Shown here: piece by piece, positions 34,003-42,905 of the stretch
Numbering within the stretch: the first letter of the stretch is position 1
Layout: each line of letters starts with the position of its first letter
Origin: Marinomonas posidonica_A
GTDB lineage: Bacteria; Pseudomonadota; Gammaproteobacteria; Pseudomonadales; Marinomonadaceae
Reading direction: 5' to 3'
Assembly: GCF_043643765.1 (NCBI RefSeq)
Contig: NZ_JBHZSP010000001.1
Location: 248,001-312,000 of the forward strand
Length of the DNA: 64,000 nucleotides
Position numbers and translations under genes: made by a program
The notes under the pieces: model-generated
The model's database searches: none
What the model saw: the letters and a program-made list of their open reading frames with translations, nothing else
Told to the model about the DNA's origin: nothing

Positions 34003-35162
34003 TACAAAGTTTCCTTTTGATCTAAGCGGGATGAAAGCCACTCCAGATATTTGACCATGTCCTTCGCATCTTGACTGGCCTTACTGTGTTGTTCACTAAC
34101 GTTGCTAATACTTTTCAGTCGATCTGACATCTTGTTGTTGGTTTGTTGAAACTCACTAATGCCTTGCATAGATTGCTTGACTTCTCGTTGAGTGGACTGG
34201 GCCGCGTCGTAAATGGCGGAAAGGGCTGAATGTGCTTCTCCTGATCCTTGTGAGGCAAGATCAGCGAAGTTGATTAATTTTAAGCTGGTTTGTTCAGAGG
34301 CGTGCACTTGAGTGGCAATGGAGTTCACCATTAAGCCAATATCTTGAGCCGCTAGTTCGGTGTTAGCCGCCAGTTCTCTTACTTCGTTTGCGACAACGGC
34401 AAAGCCACGACCAGCTTCACCAGCTCGAGCAGATTCAATGGCGGCATTAAGGGACAATAAGTTAATCTTCGAGGTGATTTGTTCTATGGTGGCAACGAAA
34501 CCTTTGATTTTCTCTGTGGTTTGAATAAGTTCCTGCATTTGGGCTTGGTTTTCTGAGACGGTGGCTTGCATGCTGGTAATTTGTTGACCGAGATTCGCCA
34601 GCGCGACTTGTCCATTCTCTGAATGATGGTGTGTTTGGTGTGCCATGTCTAACGTCGTTTGTATACGAGCCAAGATCTCATCAATGGCGTTACTCATTGC
34701 CGCACTTTCTTTTACTAAGGTATCCAGCGCCTGATGCTCTTCGACTGCTCCTTGAGCGACCATGTTAGACGAATTTTGTAACTCATTTGCTGTGTATTGG
34801 GTTTCTTGCGAGCAACTGTTGAGTAGATGTTGTTTACGATTAAGGTGGCGCAGCAGGTTATTAATCTGACTGGCAAGGTGGTTGAATTCTTTATCATTGT
34901 GGGACAGTTCTAACGTGTAGTTAGAGTCGAGAGTCTGCAAATGCCGGTTGAGTTCTTTGATGCGTTGCTGAGTTAAGTGGTTGGCAGACATAGCAAAGTA
35001 CATCAACAAACTGGTGCTGATTAACGTGATTGTCTGAGCTTGTGGTTGCAGAAAAGATAAATACAGGGCAGAGATAGCCAACGCGCCGAGTAGAAACATA
35101 ATCGTAAGGCGAGCGTAATAGGGAAGAGCGGTGATGAGTATGGTTCCTGGTTTCAGTAGCAT
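34002..35162 (-). CDS. Methyl-accepting chemotaxis protein without a ligand-binding domain
   Basis: 386 residues. Two closely spaced transmembrane helices (about 14-34 and 38-58) leave almost no periplasmic loop. A helical linker follows, then the MCP signalling domain with the conserved hairpin tip INLLSLNAAIESARAGEAGR followed by GFAVVANEVRELA. There is no PAS, Cache, four-helix or HAMP domain that I can see. The downstream coupled gene encodes a NIT-like protein that may supply sensing. An MCP normally needs CheA and CheW, which are not in the window. Confidence 0.9.
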   Translation of the reverse strand: MLLKPGTILITALPYYARLTIMFLLGALAISALYLSFLQPQAQTITLISTSLLMYFAMSANHLTQQRIKELNRHLQTLDSNYTLELSHNDKEFNHLASQINNLLRHLNRKQHLLNSCSQETQYTANELQNSSNMVAQGAVEEHQALDTLVKESAAMSNAIDEILARIQTTLDMAHQTHHHSENGQVALANLGQQITSMQATVSENQAQMQELIQTTEKIKGFVATIEQITSKINLLSLNAAIESARAGEAGRGFAVVANEVRELAANTELAAQDIGLMVNSIATQVHASEQTSLKLINFADLASQGSGEAHSALSAIYDAAQSTQREVKQSMQGISEFQQTNNKMSDRLKSISNVSEQHSKASQDAKDMVKYLEWLSSRLDQKETL

Positions 35163-35529
35163 GTTGGTCCCTCATTGTCATGATAGAGTGTTTATCGAAG
35201 CAATAAACAGACCAGCAAGGCTGAATGTGAATTCATTTAGTGCGAAATAAGGCTTCTATATGAAACATAAAGAGGCGCTGTGGCGGTTTTTAGTGCGAGT
35301 TTATGCGCTAATTTATTATGATTGAGAGTGAACCAAGCTTACTTTGTGCTCTTTGAAGGAGGTAGAGCCTCTGTAAATGAGTGATGAGACGCAGCTAAAT
35401 GCGCTTTATTTTTGTGCGCGACTGGATCATGAGGGGCGATATTGAGCACACAAAAACCAATGGACTGGTTTGTACCCTCTTCACATAGCGAAATATCTGC
35501 TCAAGAACGGAAAAGATGATCGCAGCCCC
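35163..35529. other. Intergenic stretch with no recognised gene
   Basis: About 370 bp between the MCP start and the gltX promoter. No open frame with a ribosome-binding site, tRNA or repeat could be supported. The sequence is not strikingly AT-rich and could be a decayed gene. Confidence 0.5.
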
Positions 35530-35558
35530 TTACTCATCCTAGTCGAGATGCTTATAAT
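35530..35558 (+). promoter_or_regulatory. Sigma-70 promoter of gltX
   Basis: -35 TTACTC (35530-35535), 17-bp spacer, -10 TATAAT (35553-35558), about 38 bp before the gltX ATG. Confidence 0.7.
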
Positions 35559-35596
35559 AGGCCCATCTTTGTAGAAAGCGGATAATTGAGAACATT

Positions 35597-37078
35597 ATGT
35601 CTGAGGTAAGAACACGTATTGCCCCGTCACCAACGGGTGATCCTCATGTTGGTACGGCCTATATTGCATTATTTAATATGGCGTTTGCACGCAAAATGGG
35701 CGGTAAGTTTATTTTGCGTATTGAAGACACCGACCAGACTCGTAGTACGCCTGAATCAGAAAAAATGATTCTCGATGCTTTGCGTTGGTTGGGATTGGAT
35801 TGGGCAGAAGGTCCAGACGTTGGTGGTGAATACGGTCCTTATCGTCAAAGTGAACGTGGTGACATTTATGGTCAATACGCCCGTGAGCTGGTCGAAAAAG
35901 GCCACGCATTTTATGCTTTTGAAACACCGGAAGAGCTGGATCAAATGCGTACTGAGCAAAAAGAACAAGGTCTGCCGCAAAAATACGATGGGCGAGCACT
36001 GACACTGTCTGATGAAGAAGTGCAGGCCAAATTGGATGCTGGTGTGCCATACGTTATTCGTATGAAGGTACCAGAAGACGGCGTGTGTGTTGTACAAGAC
36101 ATGTTGCGTGGCACCATTGAAATTGACTGGGCTCAAGTGGACATGCAGGTGCTACTGAAAGCTGATGGTATGCCAACATATCACCTAGCGAATGTTGTGG
36201 ATGATCATCTAATGAAGATCACTCACGTGATTCGTGGTGAGGAATGGATCAACTCTGCGCCTAAGCACATTTTGCTGTATCAATACTTCGGTTGGAACAT
36301 GCCAACATTATGTCACATGCCTTTGTTGCGTAATCCTGATAAATCTAAGCTGTCAAAACGTAAAAACCCGACCAGCATTTTGTATTACCAACGTATGGGT
36401 TACATGGCGGAAGCCGTGATCAACTACCTGGGGCGTATGGGGTGGTCGATGCCAGATGAGCGTGAAAAATTCTCATTGGATGATATGATTGAGCATTTTG
36501 ATATTCAGCGCGTTTCACTTGGTGGCCCTGTATTTGATGTGGAAAAGCTAAGCTGGTTGAATGGCATGTGGATACGCGAAGATCTGACTCCAGAAAGCTT
36601 TGCGCAGAAGTATGTAGAATGGGCTTTGAACCCTGAATACTTGATGAAAATCTTACCCTTGGTCATACCGCGAGTAGAGACTTTCTCGGACGTGGCGGAT
36701 GTGGCGGGTTTCTTCTTGAAAGGTTTACTGCCACTGACCAAAGAAGACTTTGCTAGCATCAAGATGGAAGAGGAAACCCTTCGCAAAGCCATGCAGTTTG
36801 CTTTATGGCGTTTAGAGGCATTAAACAAGTGGGAAAAAGACAACATCTTTAACGAAATGAAATCGTTGGCGCAAGCGATGGAAATCAAGCCGAAAGATTT
36901 CTTCGCCCCTTTGTTTGTGGCCATTTCAGGCAGCACGGCTTCCGTATCGGTATTTGATGCTATGGCCATTTTGGGGTCGGACATTTCCCGAGCTCGTATG
37001 CGCACCGCAGTAAATGCACTTGGTGGACCCTCTAAGAAAGAAACTAAGCGTTGGGAGAAAGAATACGCCGCTTTATAG
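35597..37078 (+). CDS. gltX: Glutamyl-tRNA synthetase
   Basis: 493 residues. The class I signatures are PSPTGDPHVGTAYIALFN (HIGH-type, His17) and KSKLSKRKNPTS (KMSKS-type, 251-255). It has IEDTDQTRS for Glu recognition and a C-terminal anticodon-binding helical bundle. The region around 105-128 lacks the zinc-binding Cys residues found in E. coli GluRS (FYAFETPEEL), as in Pseudomonas-type enzymes. It charges tRNA-Glu. A strong terminator follows 67 bp downstream. Confidence 0.97.
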   Translation: MSEVRTRIAPSPTGDPHVGTAYIALFNMAFARKMGGKFILRIEDTDQTRSTPESEKMILDALRWLGLDWAEGPDVGGEYGPYRQSERGDIYGQYARELVEKGHAFYAFETPEELDQMRTEQKEQGLPQKYDGRALTLSDEEVQAKLDAGVPYVIRMKVPEDGVCVVQDMLRGTIEIDWAQVDMQVLLKADGMPTYHLANVVDDHLMKITHVIRGEEWINSAPKHILLYQYFGWNMPTLCHMPLLRNPDKSKLSKRKNPTSILYYQRMGYMAEAVINYLGRMGWSMPDEREKFSLDDMIEHFDIQRVSLGGPVFDVEKLSWLNGMWIREDLTPESFAQKYVEWALNPEYLMKILPLVIPRVETFSDVADVAGFFLKGLLPLTKEDFASIKMEEETLRKAMQFALWRLEALNKWEKDNIFNEMKSLAQAMEIKPKDFFAPLFVAISGSTASVSVFDAMAILGSDISRARMRTAVNALGGPSKKETKRWEKEYAAL

Positions 37079-37145
37079 GCAGAAGGCGATTCCATTAAAG
37101 GGGGGCGAGATTAATATCATCGTCTTATTACTCTTAGAACGCAGC

Positions 37146-37174
37146 AAAAAAACCGGCCATTGGCCGGTTTTTTT
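37146..37174. terminator. Terminator between gltX and the convergent MCP gene
   Basis: CCGGCC-ATT-GGCCGG stem flanked by A7 and T7 runs, so usable from both strands. Confidence 0.9.
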
Positions 37175-37201
37175 GTTTCTATAGAAAATGTGAGATCAGT
37201 A

Positions 37202-39088
37202 TTATTTCGTAGTGAAAACGCTGGTTTTACTGTCTAGGCTAGAGACTTGGTTATGGATGTCTCTGGTATTGCCTTCAATGCTGTTGATGAAGCTATTGTC
37301 ACGTTGAAGCTGTTGCGCAATCTTATCCATTTCTTCACTCATATGAATAGCGGTTTTAGCGACTTCTTGAATAGATCGTGCCATTTCAATAGAAGAGGAA
37401 GAGCTGGTTTGTGCGTTTTGCTCGATTTCACGAATAGCCAGTTCGGCTTTTTCACTGAAATCTTCGATAGCATGTAGATTCTCTTGACCATTTTTCATGG
37501 TTTCAATGGCATTTTGAGTAGAAGACTGAATAGTGCTAACAATGTCCGTGATTTTCGCTGTGGCATCGACTGTTTTCTCTGCCAATGAGCGTACTTCATC
37601 AGCAACAACTGAGAACCCACGACCAGCTTCACCCGCACGAGCGGCCTCAATGGCAGCGTTCAAAGCGAGTAGATTCGTTTGGTTGGCAAGGTCATTGATC
37701 ATCGCAATCACATTATCAATGTCTTTTGATAATTGACCAAGTTCGTTTAGCTGTTCGCTGGTTTTGTTCACTACTTGGATCGTTGTTGATAGGTTCGAAA
37801 TCGCTCCATTGATAGTTTCAGCCCCTAATTTAGCCGACTCATAAGTATTTTGAGACTGTGAGCTTAAATCCTCTGTGGTATGAGAAATGCTCGAAATTGT
37901 CGTTGAGATTTCTTCTGTCGCTGCCGCAAGGGAGTTGGTTTGTTCGCTCACAGAACGGTTACTTTGGGCAATGTTTGTTACGGATGTGTTCAGCTCAGTG
38001 ACCATGCCACTGACGTCTCGGGTCGTTGTGACAACATCGCCGATAACTGCCCCTAAGCCTGTGGTCATTTCATTGACTGAGCTACATAATGAATCAAATT
38101 CATCGTTACGTTTGTTATTCACCGTTAAGCGTGCCGTTAAGTCGCCACTTTTAACCTTACCTAAATCTGAGATGATTTGACTTAGGGTTTTCTTCACGTT
38201 GCTGCCAATACTTGCCATCATTAAAGCCGCAATGATCGCGACAGCAATACTGACAATGATGACACTAATGCTGGCTTGTTGTGAGCTTGTTGAGGCTTGT
38301 TGGCGCGCTTCCGTAACAGCTTGTTGCATGTAATTGGCGGCCGCTAAACGAGTCTCATTGAAGTTCTTTTTCGCTGAGCCGAAAGCGTCTTGCATTTGAC
38401 TAAGGACTTGATTTTCTTGGTCAAAATTTCCCACGGCCGTGAAGTATTGGTTGATTACTTCACCAAAGCGTTCTTCAAGGCCAAAATTCGTAACGCGTTT
38501 ATAGAATTTTTCATATCGTTCCATAAACACTTGTTTATTTTCTGTATTTGGCTCGAAGATGTAGTTTTTTTCTGCTTCACGTACTGGTAGGAACTCTTGT
38601 TTCACCAAGCTTAAGAATGAAATTTCTTCAGTAACCTTTTCACCTAAACTGGAGATAGTACCTTTTAAACCAGAGGTACCATTAAAGCCTACTTTTTGTT
38701 TCTGAATGACAAGTTGTTTTAAGGCGGTATTGTATAGATCCAAAGAAGAAGCAATTTGAGTTAGGTTGTCTTTGGCGCCTTTATCTTGAAGCAATTCAAG
38801 GTCTTTGTTCAGAATGACGGTGAAGTCTTCGTAATTGGTATCAAGTGTTGTGATAAAAGCATCAAAGCTTGAATCATCAATACTGGAAAGTGACTCGTAT
38901 TCTTCCATTAAAATAATGGTGAGTGAGGAGAGATCTTTATCGACTGTCGTAAGTCGGTCAAATTGTGACGAGGATGTCTCTTGTACATTTAATCCCTGCA
39001 ATGCGACGGCGGTAACTACCACAAAGCCAAGAACTGCTGCTATCAAGAGAGAGAGTAACTTGGTGCGAAAACTTAGATTTGCCAACAT
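37202..39088 (-). CDS. Methyl-accepting chemotaxis protein (periplasmic helical sensor, HAMP, MCP domain)
   Basis: 628 residues. TM1 is at about 10-30. A ~240-residue all-helical periplasmic domain follows, of the extended helical-bimodular kind by length and composition. TM2 is SISVIIVSIAVAIIAALMMA (about 272-292), then HAMP (LGKVKSGDLTARLTVNNKRN) and the signalling domain with tip TNLLALNAAIEAARAGEAGR, then GFSVVADEVRSLAEKT. No C-terminal CheR-binding pentapeptide is seen (ends KTSVFTTK). The ligand is unknown. Confidence 0.95.
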   Translation of the reverse strand: MLANLSFRTKLLSLLIAAVLGFVVVTAVALQGLNVQETSSSQFDRLTTVDKDLSSLTIILMEEYESLSSIDDSSFDAFITTLDTNYEDFTVILNKDLELLQDKGAKDNLTQIASSLDLYNTALKQLVIQKQKVGFNGTSGLKGTISSLGEKVTEEISFLSLVKQEFLPVREAEKNYIFEPNTENKQVFMERYEKFYKRVTNFGLEERFGEVINQYFTAVGNFDQENQVLSQMQDAFGSAKKNFNETRLAAANYMQQAVTEARQQASTSSQQASISVIIVSIAVAIIAALMMASIGSNVKKTLSQIISDLGKVKSGDLTARLTVNNKRNDEFDSLCSSVNEMTTGLGAVIGDVVTTTRDVSGMVTELNTSVTNIAQSNRSVSEQTNSLAAATEEISTTISSISHTTEDLSSQSQNTYESAKLGAETINGAISNLSTTIQVVNKTSEQLNELGQLSKDIDNVIAMINDLANQTNLLALNAAIEAARAGEAGRGFSVVADEVRSLAEKTVDATAKITDIVSTIQSSTQNAIETMKNGQENLHAIEDFSEKAELAIREIEQNAQTSSSSSIEMARSIQEVAKTAIHMSEEMDKIAQQLQRDNSFINSIEGNTRDIHNQVSSLDSKTSVFTTK

Positions 39089-39257
39089 ATGATATCCTGC
39101 ATTTATTATTATTCATCAAACAGATATTTATCCTTAAAATCTTACGGTCCTGTCTAAACCATTTCAATTAAAGTCATCTAAATAGCTGTCTAACTATATT
39201 ATTGCTTCCTTTATCGTTTTTGCAATCTTATTAAGGGCTTTATAAGGAATTTATCTC

Positions 39258-39572
39258 TTAAATATCATGCGGGCTGAGCCAAATGTCTGCTTGGTTTTGT
39301 CCAATATAAGTAATAGTGCCAGAATATCGTGCAACACCCGACGAGCTGAATTCAAATTTATACACACGTTTAATCATCAAATTACCCTGATGCCAGCAAG
39401 GCCACCATTTTATGCCGGCAATGCTTTGGTCTAGCAGTTGTAAGTTATAGGACTCACAATGTTGTTTCGCGGACAGCGTTGCGTGTTCTCGAATGGCGAT
39501 GTTACGCCACCATGCATAAACAATGCTGGCGAATACAAGAACGATGATGATGTCGGTTAGCTGAAGATTCAT
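39258..39572 (-). CDS. DUF3301-family small membrane protein
   Basis: 104 residues: an N-terminal transmembrane helix (about 5-22, IIIVLVFASIVYAWW), then the DUF3301 core with AKQHCESYNLQLLDQSIAGI, the WWPCWHQGNL segment and VYKFEFSSSGVARYSGTI. Function unknown; widespread in gammaproteobacteria. Monocistronic. Confidence 0.88.
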   Translation of the reverse strand: MNLQLTDIIIVLVFASIVYAWWRNIAIREHATLSAKQHCESYNLQLLDQSIAGIKWWPCWHQGNLMIKRVYKFEFSSSGVARYSGTITYIGQNQADIWLSPHDI

Positions 39573-39768
39573 AATAGTGGGTTCTTTAAATAGGAATGTC
39601 CAACATGATAACGAAATTATGGAATTAAGATAACCATAAGCTGGAATGGGCTTATTGGAAAGAAAAGGGTTTTGTTTTTACTGAATAACGGATGGCGTTT
39701 ATGTCGCCTAGGTTTAAGCTTAAATCGGAAGCCTATCCTGATTATGACGGCCTAGATAGAAATAAATA

Positions 39769-39810
39769 CGTGGCTACCTCCAAGCAGGAGAGAAAGGAGA
39801 GGTAGCCACG
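39769..39810 (-). terminator. Probable terminator of the flavodoxin transcript
   Basis: A perfect 12-bp stem, CGTGGCTACCTC (39769-39780) and GAGGTAGCCACG (39799-39810), with an 18-nt loop. On the minus strand it is followed by the T-rich TATTTATTTC. The rest of the 372-bp interval 39573-39944 holds nothing I recognise. Confidence 0.65.
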
Positions 39811-39944
39811 TTCTTTACGCAACGAAGAGCAAGTCGTATAATAACCTCATTGCTACTAAGTAAAATTTGGGCATTCGGGGCAGCGAATGTGTGGGAATCC
39901 AAATTGAGTCGTTTACTTAATATCAATGGCCAGTCAGTTGGTTA

Positions 39945-40481
39945 TTATGCGGCCTCCACAGCTCTTTCAGCGTAAAGCTGGATAACCCACTGCTCAATAC
40001 GTTCGTCAGTGAGTTCAAATTGTTGGTCTTCGTCAATGGCGAGACCAATGAAACTTTCTTTATTTTCAACACAAGCTCGTGATGCTTCAAATTCGTAACC
40101 TTCGGTTGACCATTGGCCAATGAACGTGGCTTTGGTTGGTAATAGCTTTTCATACAACCACCCCATCGCATCAACAAAATAATCACCGTAACCAAATTGG
40201 TCACCTAAGCCGTATAAGGCAACCGTGGTGTTCTCAAGAGAGAGTTCAGCAAGCTGATCTTCTATGTCTTCCCAGTCAGATTGGATACCGCCAAAGTCCC
40301 ATGTAGGGATGCCAAGTATTAAGGTGGCGTAGTCTTGTAACTGGCTGACTTCAATGTCTTTGATATTGAAGATATCAACCTGTTCACCCAATTCTTCCCA
40401 TTGTTTTGCAATCTTGTTTCCGACTTCTTCTGTGTTATTGGTGTCGGTACCGTAAATTAGGGCTATTGATGCTTGAGCCAT
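39945..40481 (-). CDS. fldA: Flavodoxin (long-chain)
   Basis: 178 residues. FMN phosphate loop IYGTDTNNTEEVGNKIA (usual form GSDTGNTE), then ILGIPTWDFGGIQSDW (W-loop) and LYGLGDQFGYGDYFVDAMGW (Y-loop), typical of long-chain flavodoxins. It transfers electrons at low potential in place of ferredoxin under iron limitation. It starts 21 bp after a PchR-like regulator whose promoter has Fur-box-like sites, so iron-dependent co-expression is likely. Confidence 0.93.
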   Translation of the reverse strand: MAQASIALIYGTDTNNTEEVGNKIAKQWEELGEQVDIFNIKDIEVSQLQDYATLILGIPTWDFGGIQSDWEDIEDQLAELSLENTTVALYGLGDQFGYGDYFVDAMGWLYEKLLPTKATFIGQWSTEGYEFEASRACVENKESFIGLAIDEDQQFELTDERIEQWVIQLYAERAVEAA

Positions 40482-40502
40482 TTTGTAATCTATTCCTATT
40501 TC

Positions 40503-41390
40503 TTAATGAATTTGGCCGTAATGATGACTACTGACGCCAAAATGTTTAATAAAAGCGGCTTCAAACTGATCTTCAGAAAAGCCACTTTCTGCCACGATGT
40601 GAGATTTAGCCGTTGGATCTTGTCTTAATCTCGCCGCAGCGTATTTTATCTTGCTTTGAGTGCAATAGCTTTCAATTGATTGTCCAACAATCAAATAGAA
40701 ACCAATCATCAATGCTTCAGTATTCAAACCCGTTAAGGTGGCCAGTTTTTGGACCGTAATCTTGTCGTGTTCTGGTGCTTCAATCAGATTCTGGGCATGA
40801 AACAATTTACTCTGGCAATCTTCACAGCGAGAGAGGTGGCTGAGCATTTGTAATTGCTCAATCAAAGTAAAAATAACCGAATAAATATGACCTGCTAGGC
40901 TAATGGCGTGGCCGTTATGAGTTAAAACAGGTTCAATAGTTTGTTTTGTTTTGCTGGTCATTGGCAGACTAATGGTTGTGCCGTTATCCGATAGGGCTGT
41001 TTGCATAGAAGAAAAATGCTGGATGATTTGATCTTCCGTTTCACCTAATATAGAAGCCAATAAACTTGGGCTAATGCAAATTTGCAGTAGACTTTGTTGC
41101 TGGTCTTTTGTCATCTCGAAATGACCACTAATTGGGCTTGCTTGGTAGCGTATTTGTACGGATTGAATGTCTTCAACTGAACGAATGGCTTGAGTGCCAA
41201 GAAACGAAAAATACAATCCAGTCTGAGCTTCTTCTTGCAAGGTAACGTCTTGTTGAGCCTGTATGTGGTGGTTCAATAAGGTTAAGTTCGGCAGTAAAGA
41301 CAATAGATGCTTATGACCAGATAAGACATCAGCAACAGGTTCTTTTACCTGCCCTTGGTTGTCGTAAATATCTTGCATGTGAATTTGCAT
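40503..41390 (-). CDS. AraC-family regulator of the PchR (siderophore-responsive) type
   Basis: 295 residues. The N-terminal effector part is weakly conserved (GLYFSFLGTQAIRS; ISGHFEMTKDQQQSLLQICI). A Cys pair (SRCEDCQSK, Cys189 and Cys192) precedes the C-terminal AraC double helix-turn-helix (KITVQKLATLTGLNTEALMI; HIVAESGFSEDQFEAAFIKH). This layout is typical of PchR-like activators that sense ferric siderophores. Fur-box-like sequences lie directly upstream. No siderophore receptor gene is adjacent; the co-transcribed gene is a flavodoxin. Confidence 0.78.
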   Translation of the reverse strand: MQIHMQDIYDNQGQVKEPVADVLSGHKHLLSLLPNLTLLNHHIQAQQDVTLQEEAQTGLYFSFLGTQAIRSVEDIQSVQIRYQASPISGHFEMTKDQQQSLLQICISPSLLASILGETEDQIIQHFSSMQTALSDNGTTISLPMTSKTKQTIEPVLTHNGHAISLAGHIYSVIFTLIEQLQMLSHLSRCEDCQSKLFHAQNLIEAPEHDKITVQKLATLTGLNTEALMIGFYLIVGQSIESYCTQSKIKYAAARLRQDPTAKSHIVAESGFSEDQFEAAFIKHFGVSSHHYGQIH

Positions 41391-41409
41391 CTCATCGTGC
41401 CTCTAACCT

Positions 41410-41428
41410 GATAATGGTTATCATTAAA
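41410..41428 (-). promoter_or_regulatory. Fur box upstream of the AraC-flavodoxin operon
   Basis: GATAATGGTTATCATTA is a close match to the Fur consensus (GATAATGATAATCATTATC). It lies 20 bp upstream of the AraC-type gene start. A second, weaker match (AAGTGATTCTCATTAAA, 41450-41466) overlaps the presumed -35 region. Confidence 0.75.
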
Positions 41429-41536
41429 GAGGTTTTTTTGAATGAATGCAAGTGATTCTCATTAAATATTTTATATAAATTTTCGCGACCTGATATTTTT
41501 CCTCCATAACCAACTTAGAAAGCTTTATACAGAGGG

Positions 41537-42904
41537 CTATTTTAAATAGTCAGCTCTATTAAGGCCGTATTTTTGCATCTTTTGGTTCAAGGTTCGTCTT
41601 GGGAGTTGCAGTTGCTCTAGCACTTGTTGGATATTACCTTCTTGCTGATTTAGGCTGGCTTCGATCAAACTGCGCTCATATTCTTGTACTTTGACGCTTA
41701 AGGGTAATGGCGTTAGTGTGTCGATCTGTTCCTGTGCTTGGTAGCCCGCCAAAATTTTAGCAATACTGGTGTTGGCTTCTAGGGCGTAGCGGAGGGCGAC
41801 GTTCCTTAACTCTCGAACGTTTCCAGGCCAGCCATAGAGCGTCAGAGTCTCCAGATCAATGGGGCTGAGAGGCCGAAATTCGCCACCTCTTTCTTCAATG
41901 GCTTCTCGACAAAAATGTTCGAATAATAAGGGAATATCTGAACCCCTATGTCTGAGTTCGGGTAAGTGTATTTGCGATACATTTAAGCGAAAGAATAAGT
42001 CTTGTCGAAAGTCTGCTGTGTTTTGTAAGTCTTGTTTTGCGGCCGCGACCACTCGAAGATTAATACTGATAGTCTGGTTACTGCCAATGCGTTCGACTTG
42101 GTTCTCTTGTAACACTCGCAACAGTTTAATCTGCATAGCAAGGGGCATGCTTTCAATTTCATCGAGAAATAGGGTGCCGCCACTGGCTAATTCTAATTTG
42201 CCAATGCGTTGCTTGTGGGCACTGGTGAAGGCACCCGCTTCATGGCCGAAGAGTTCACTTTCAAATAGGTCAGCTGGGATTGCCGCACAGTTAATGGCGA
42301 CAAAAGGTTTTTCTCGACGTGGGCTGGTGTCGTGTAATGCCTTCGCGACCAGTTCTTTACCGCACCCTGTTTTACCATAGACAATCACATGGGCGTCAAT
42401 GTTGGCAAAGGTTTGAATTTGATGTCGTACTCGCACGATCTGTTCATCTTGGCCAATGATGGACTCTTCTAAGCCGTGCAGATCACCGAGATATTGGCTT
42501 TGATTCGCCATCTGTAACTGTGTTTTTCGAGCTTGTTTGGCTTTTTCAACAGTCTGGATTAAGCGATTTGGGTCGAATGGTTTTTCTAGGAAATCAAACG
42601 CTCCGTCGCGCAGGGCATTGACGGCTGTATCAATATCACCGTGTCCAGTGATTAAAATAAAGGGTAATGATGGATCTTGTGCAAGACATTGGTTCATTAA
42701 CGTCAGGCCATCCATTGGTGACATGCGAATGTCACTGACCACAATACAAGCTTGTTCGGGTTGAAATTGATCGAGTAAGGTTTGGGCTTGGTGAAACTCT
42801 CTGACGTCATAATCAGAAAGCCTTAGCCATTGCGCCGTAGTCGAACGTACTATCTCGTCGTCATCGAGTAACCATATTTCAATTGAAAAAGTGTCGTTTT
42901 GCAT
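41537..42904 (-). CDS. dctD: DctD-like sigma-54-dependent response regulator (GAFTSA variant)
   Basis: 455 residues: receiver (acidic pocket DDDE at 14-17, phospho-Asp58 in IVVSDIRM), AAA+ domain (Walker A YGKTGCGKELV, Walker B GGTLFLDEIES, R-finger region) and a Fis-type helix-turn-helix (GNIQQVLEQLQLPRRTLNQK). The sigma-54 contact loop reads GAFTSA (224-229) instead of the nearly invariant GAFTGA. It is 1 bp downstream of the cognate kinase. The DctB/DctD type classically controls C4-dicarboxylate uptake; no Dct transporter is next to it, so the target is unknown. Confidence 0.88.
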   Translation of the reverse strand: MQNDTFSIEIWLLDDDEIVRSTTAQWLRLSDYDVREFHQAQTLLDQFQPEQACIVVSDIRMSPMDGLTLMNQCLAQDPSLPFILITGHGDIDTAVNALRDGAFDFLEKPFDPNRLIQTVEKAKQARKTQLQMANQSQYLGDLHGLEESIIGQDEQIVRVRHQIQTFANIDAHVIVYGKTGCGKELVAKALHDTSPRREKPFVAINCAAIPADLFESELFGHEAGAFTSAHKQRIGKLELASGGTLFLDEIESMPLAMQIKLLRVLQENQVERIGSNQTISINLRVVAAAKQDLQNTADFRQDLFFRLNVSQIHLPELRHRGSDIPLLFEHFCREAIEERGGEFRPLSPIDLETLTLYGWPGNVRELRNVALRYALEANTSIAKILAGYQAQEQIDTLTPLPLSVKVQEYERSLIEASLNQQEGNIQQVLEQLQLPRRTLNQKMQKYGLNRADYLK

Positions 42905-42905
42905 T

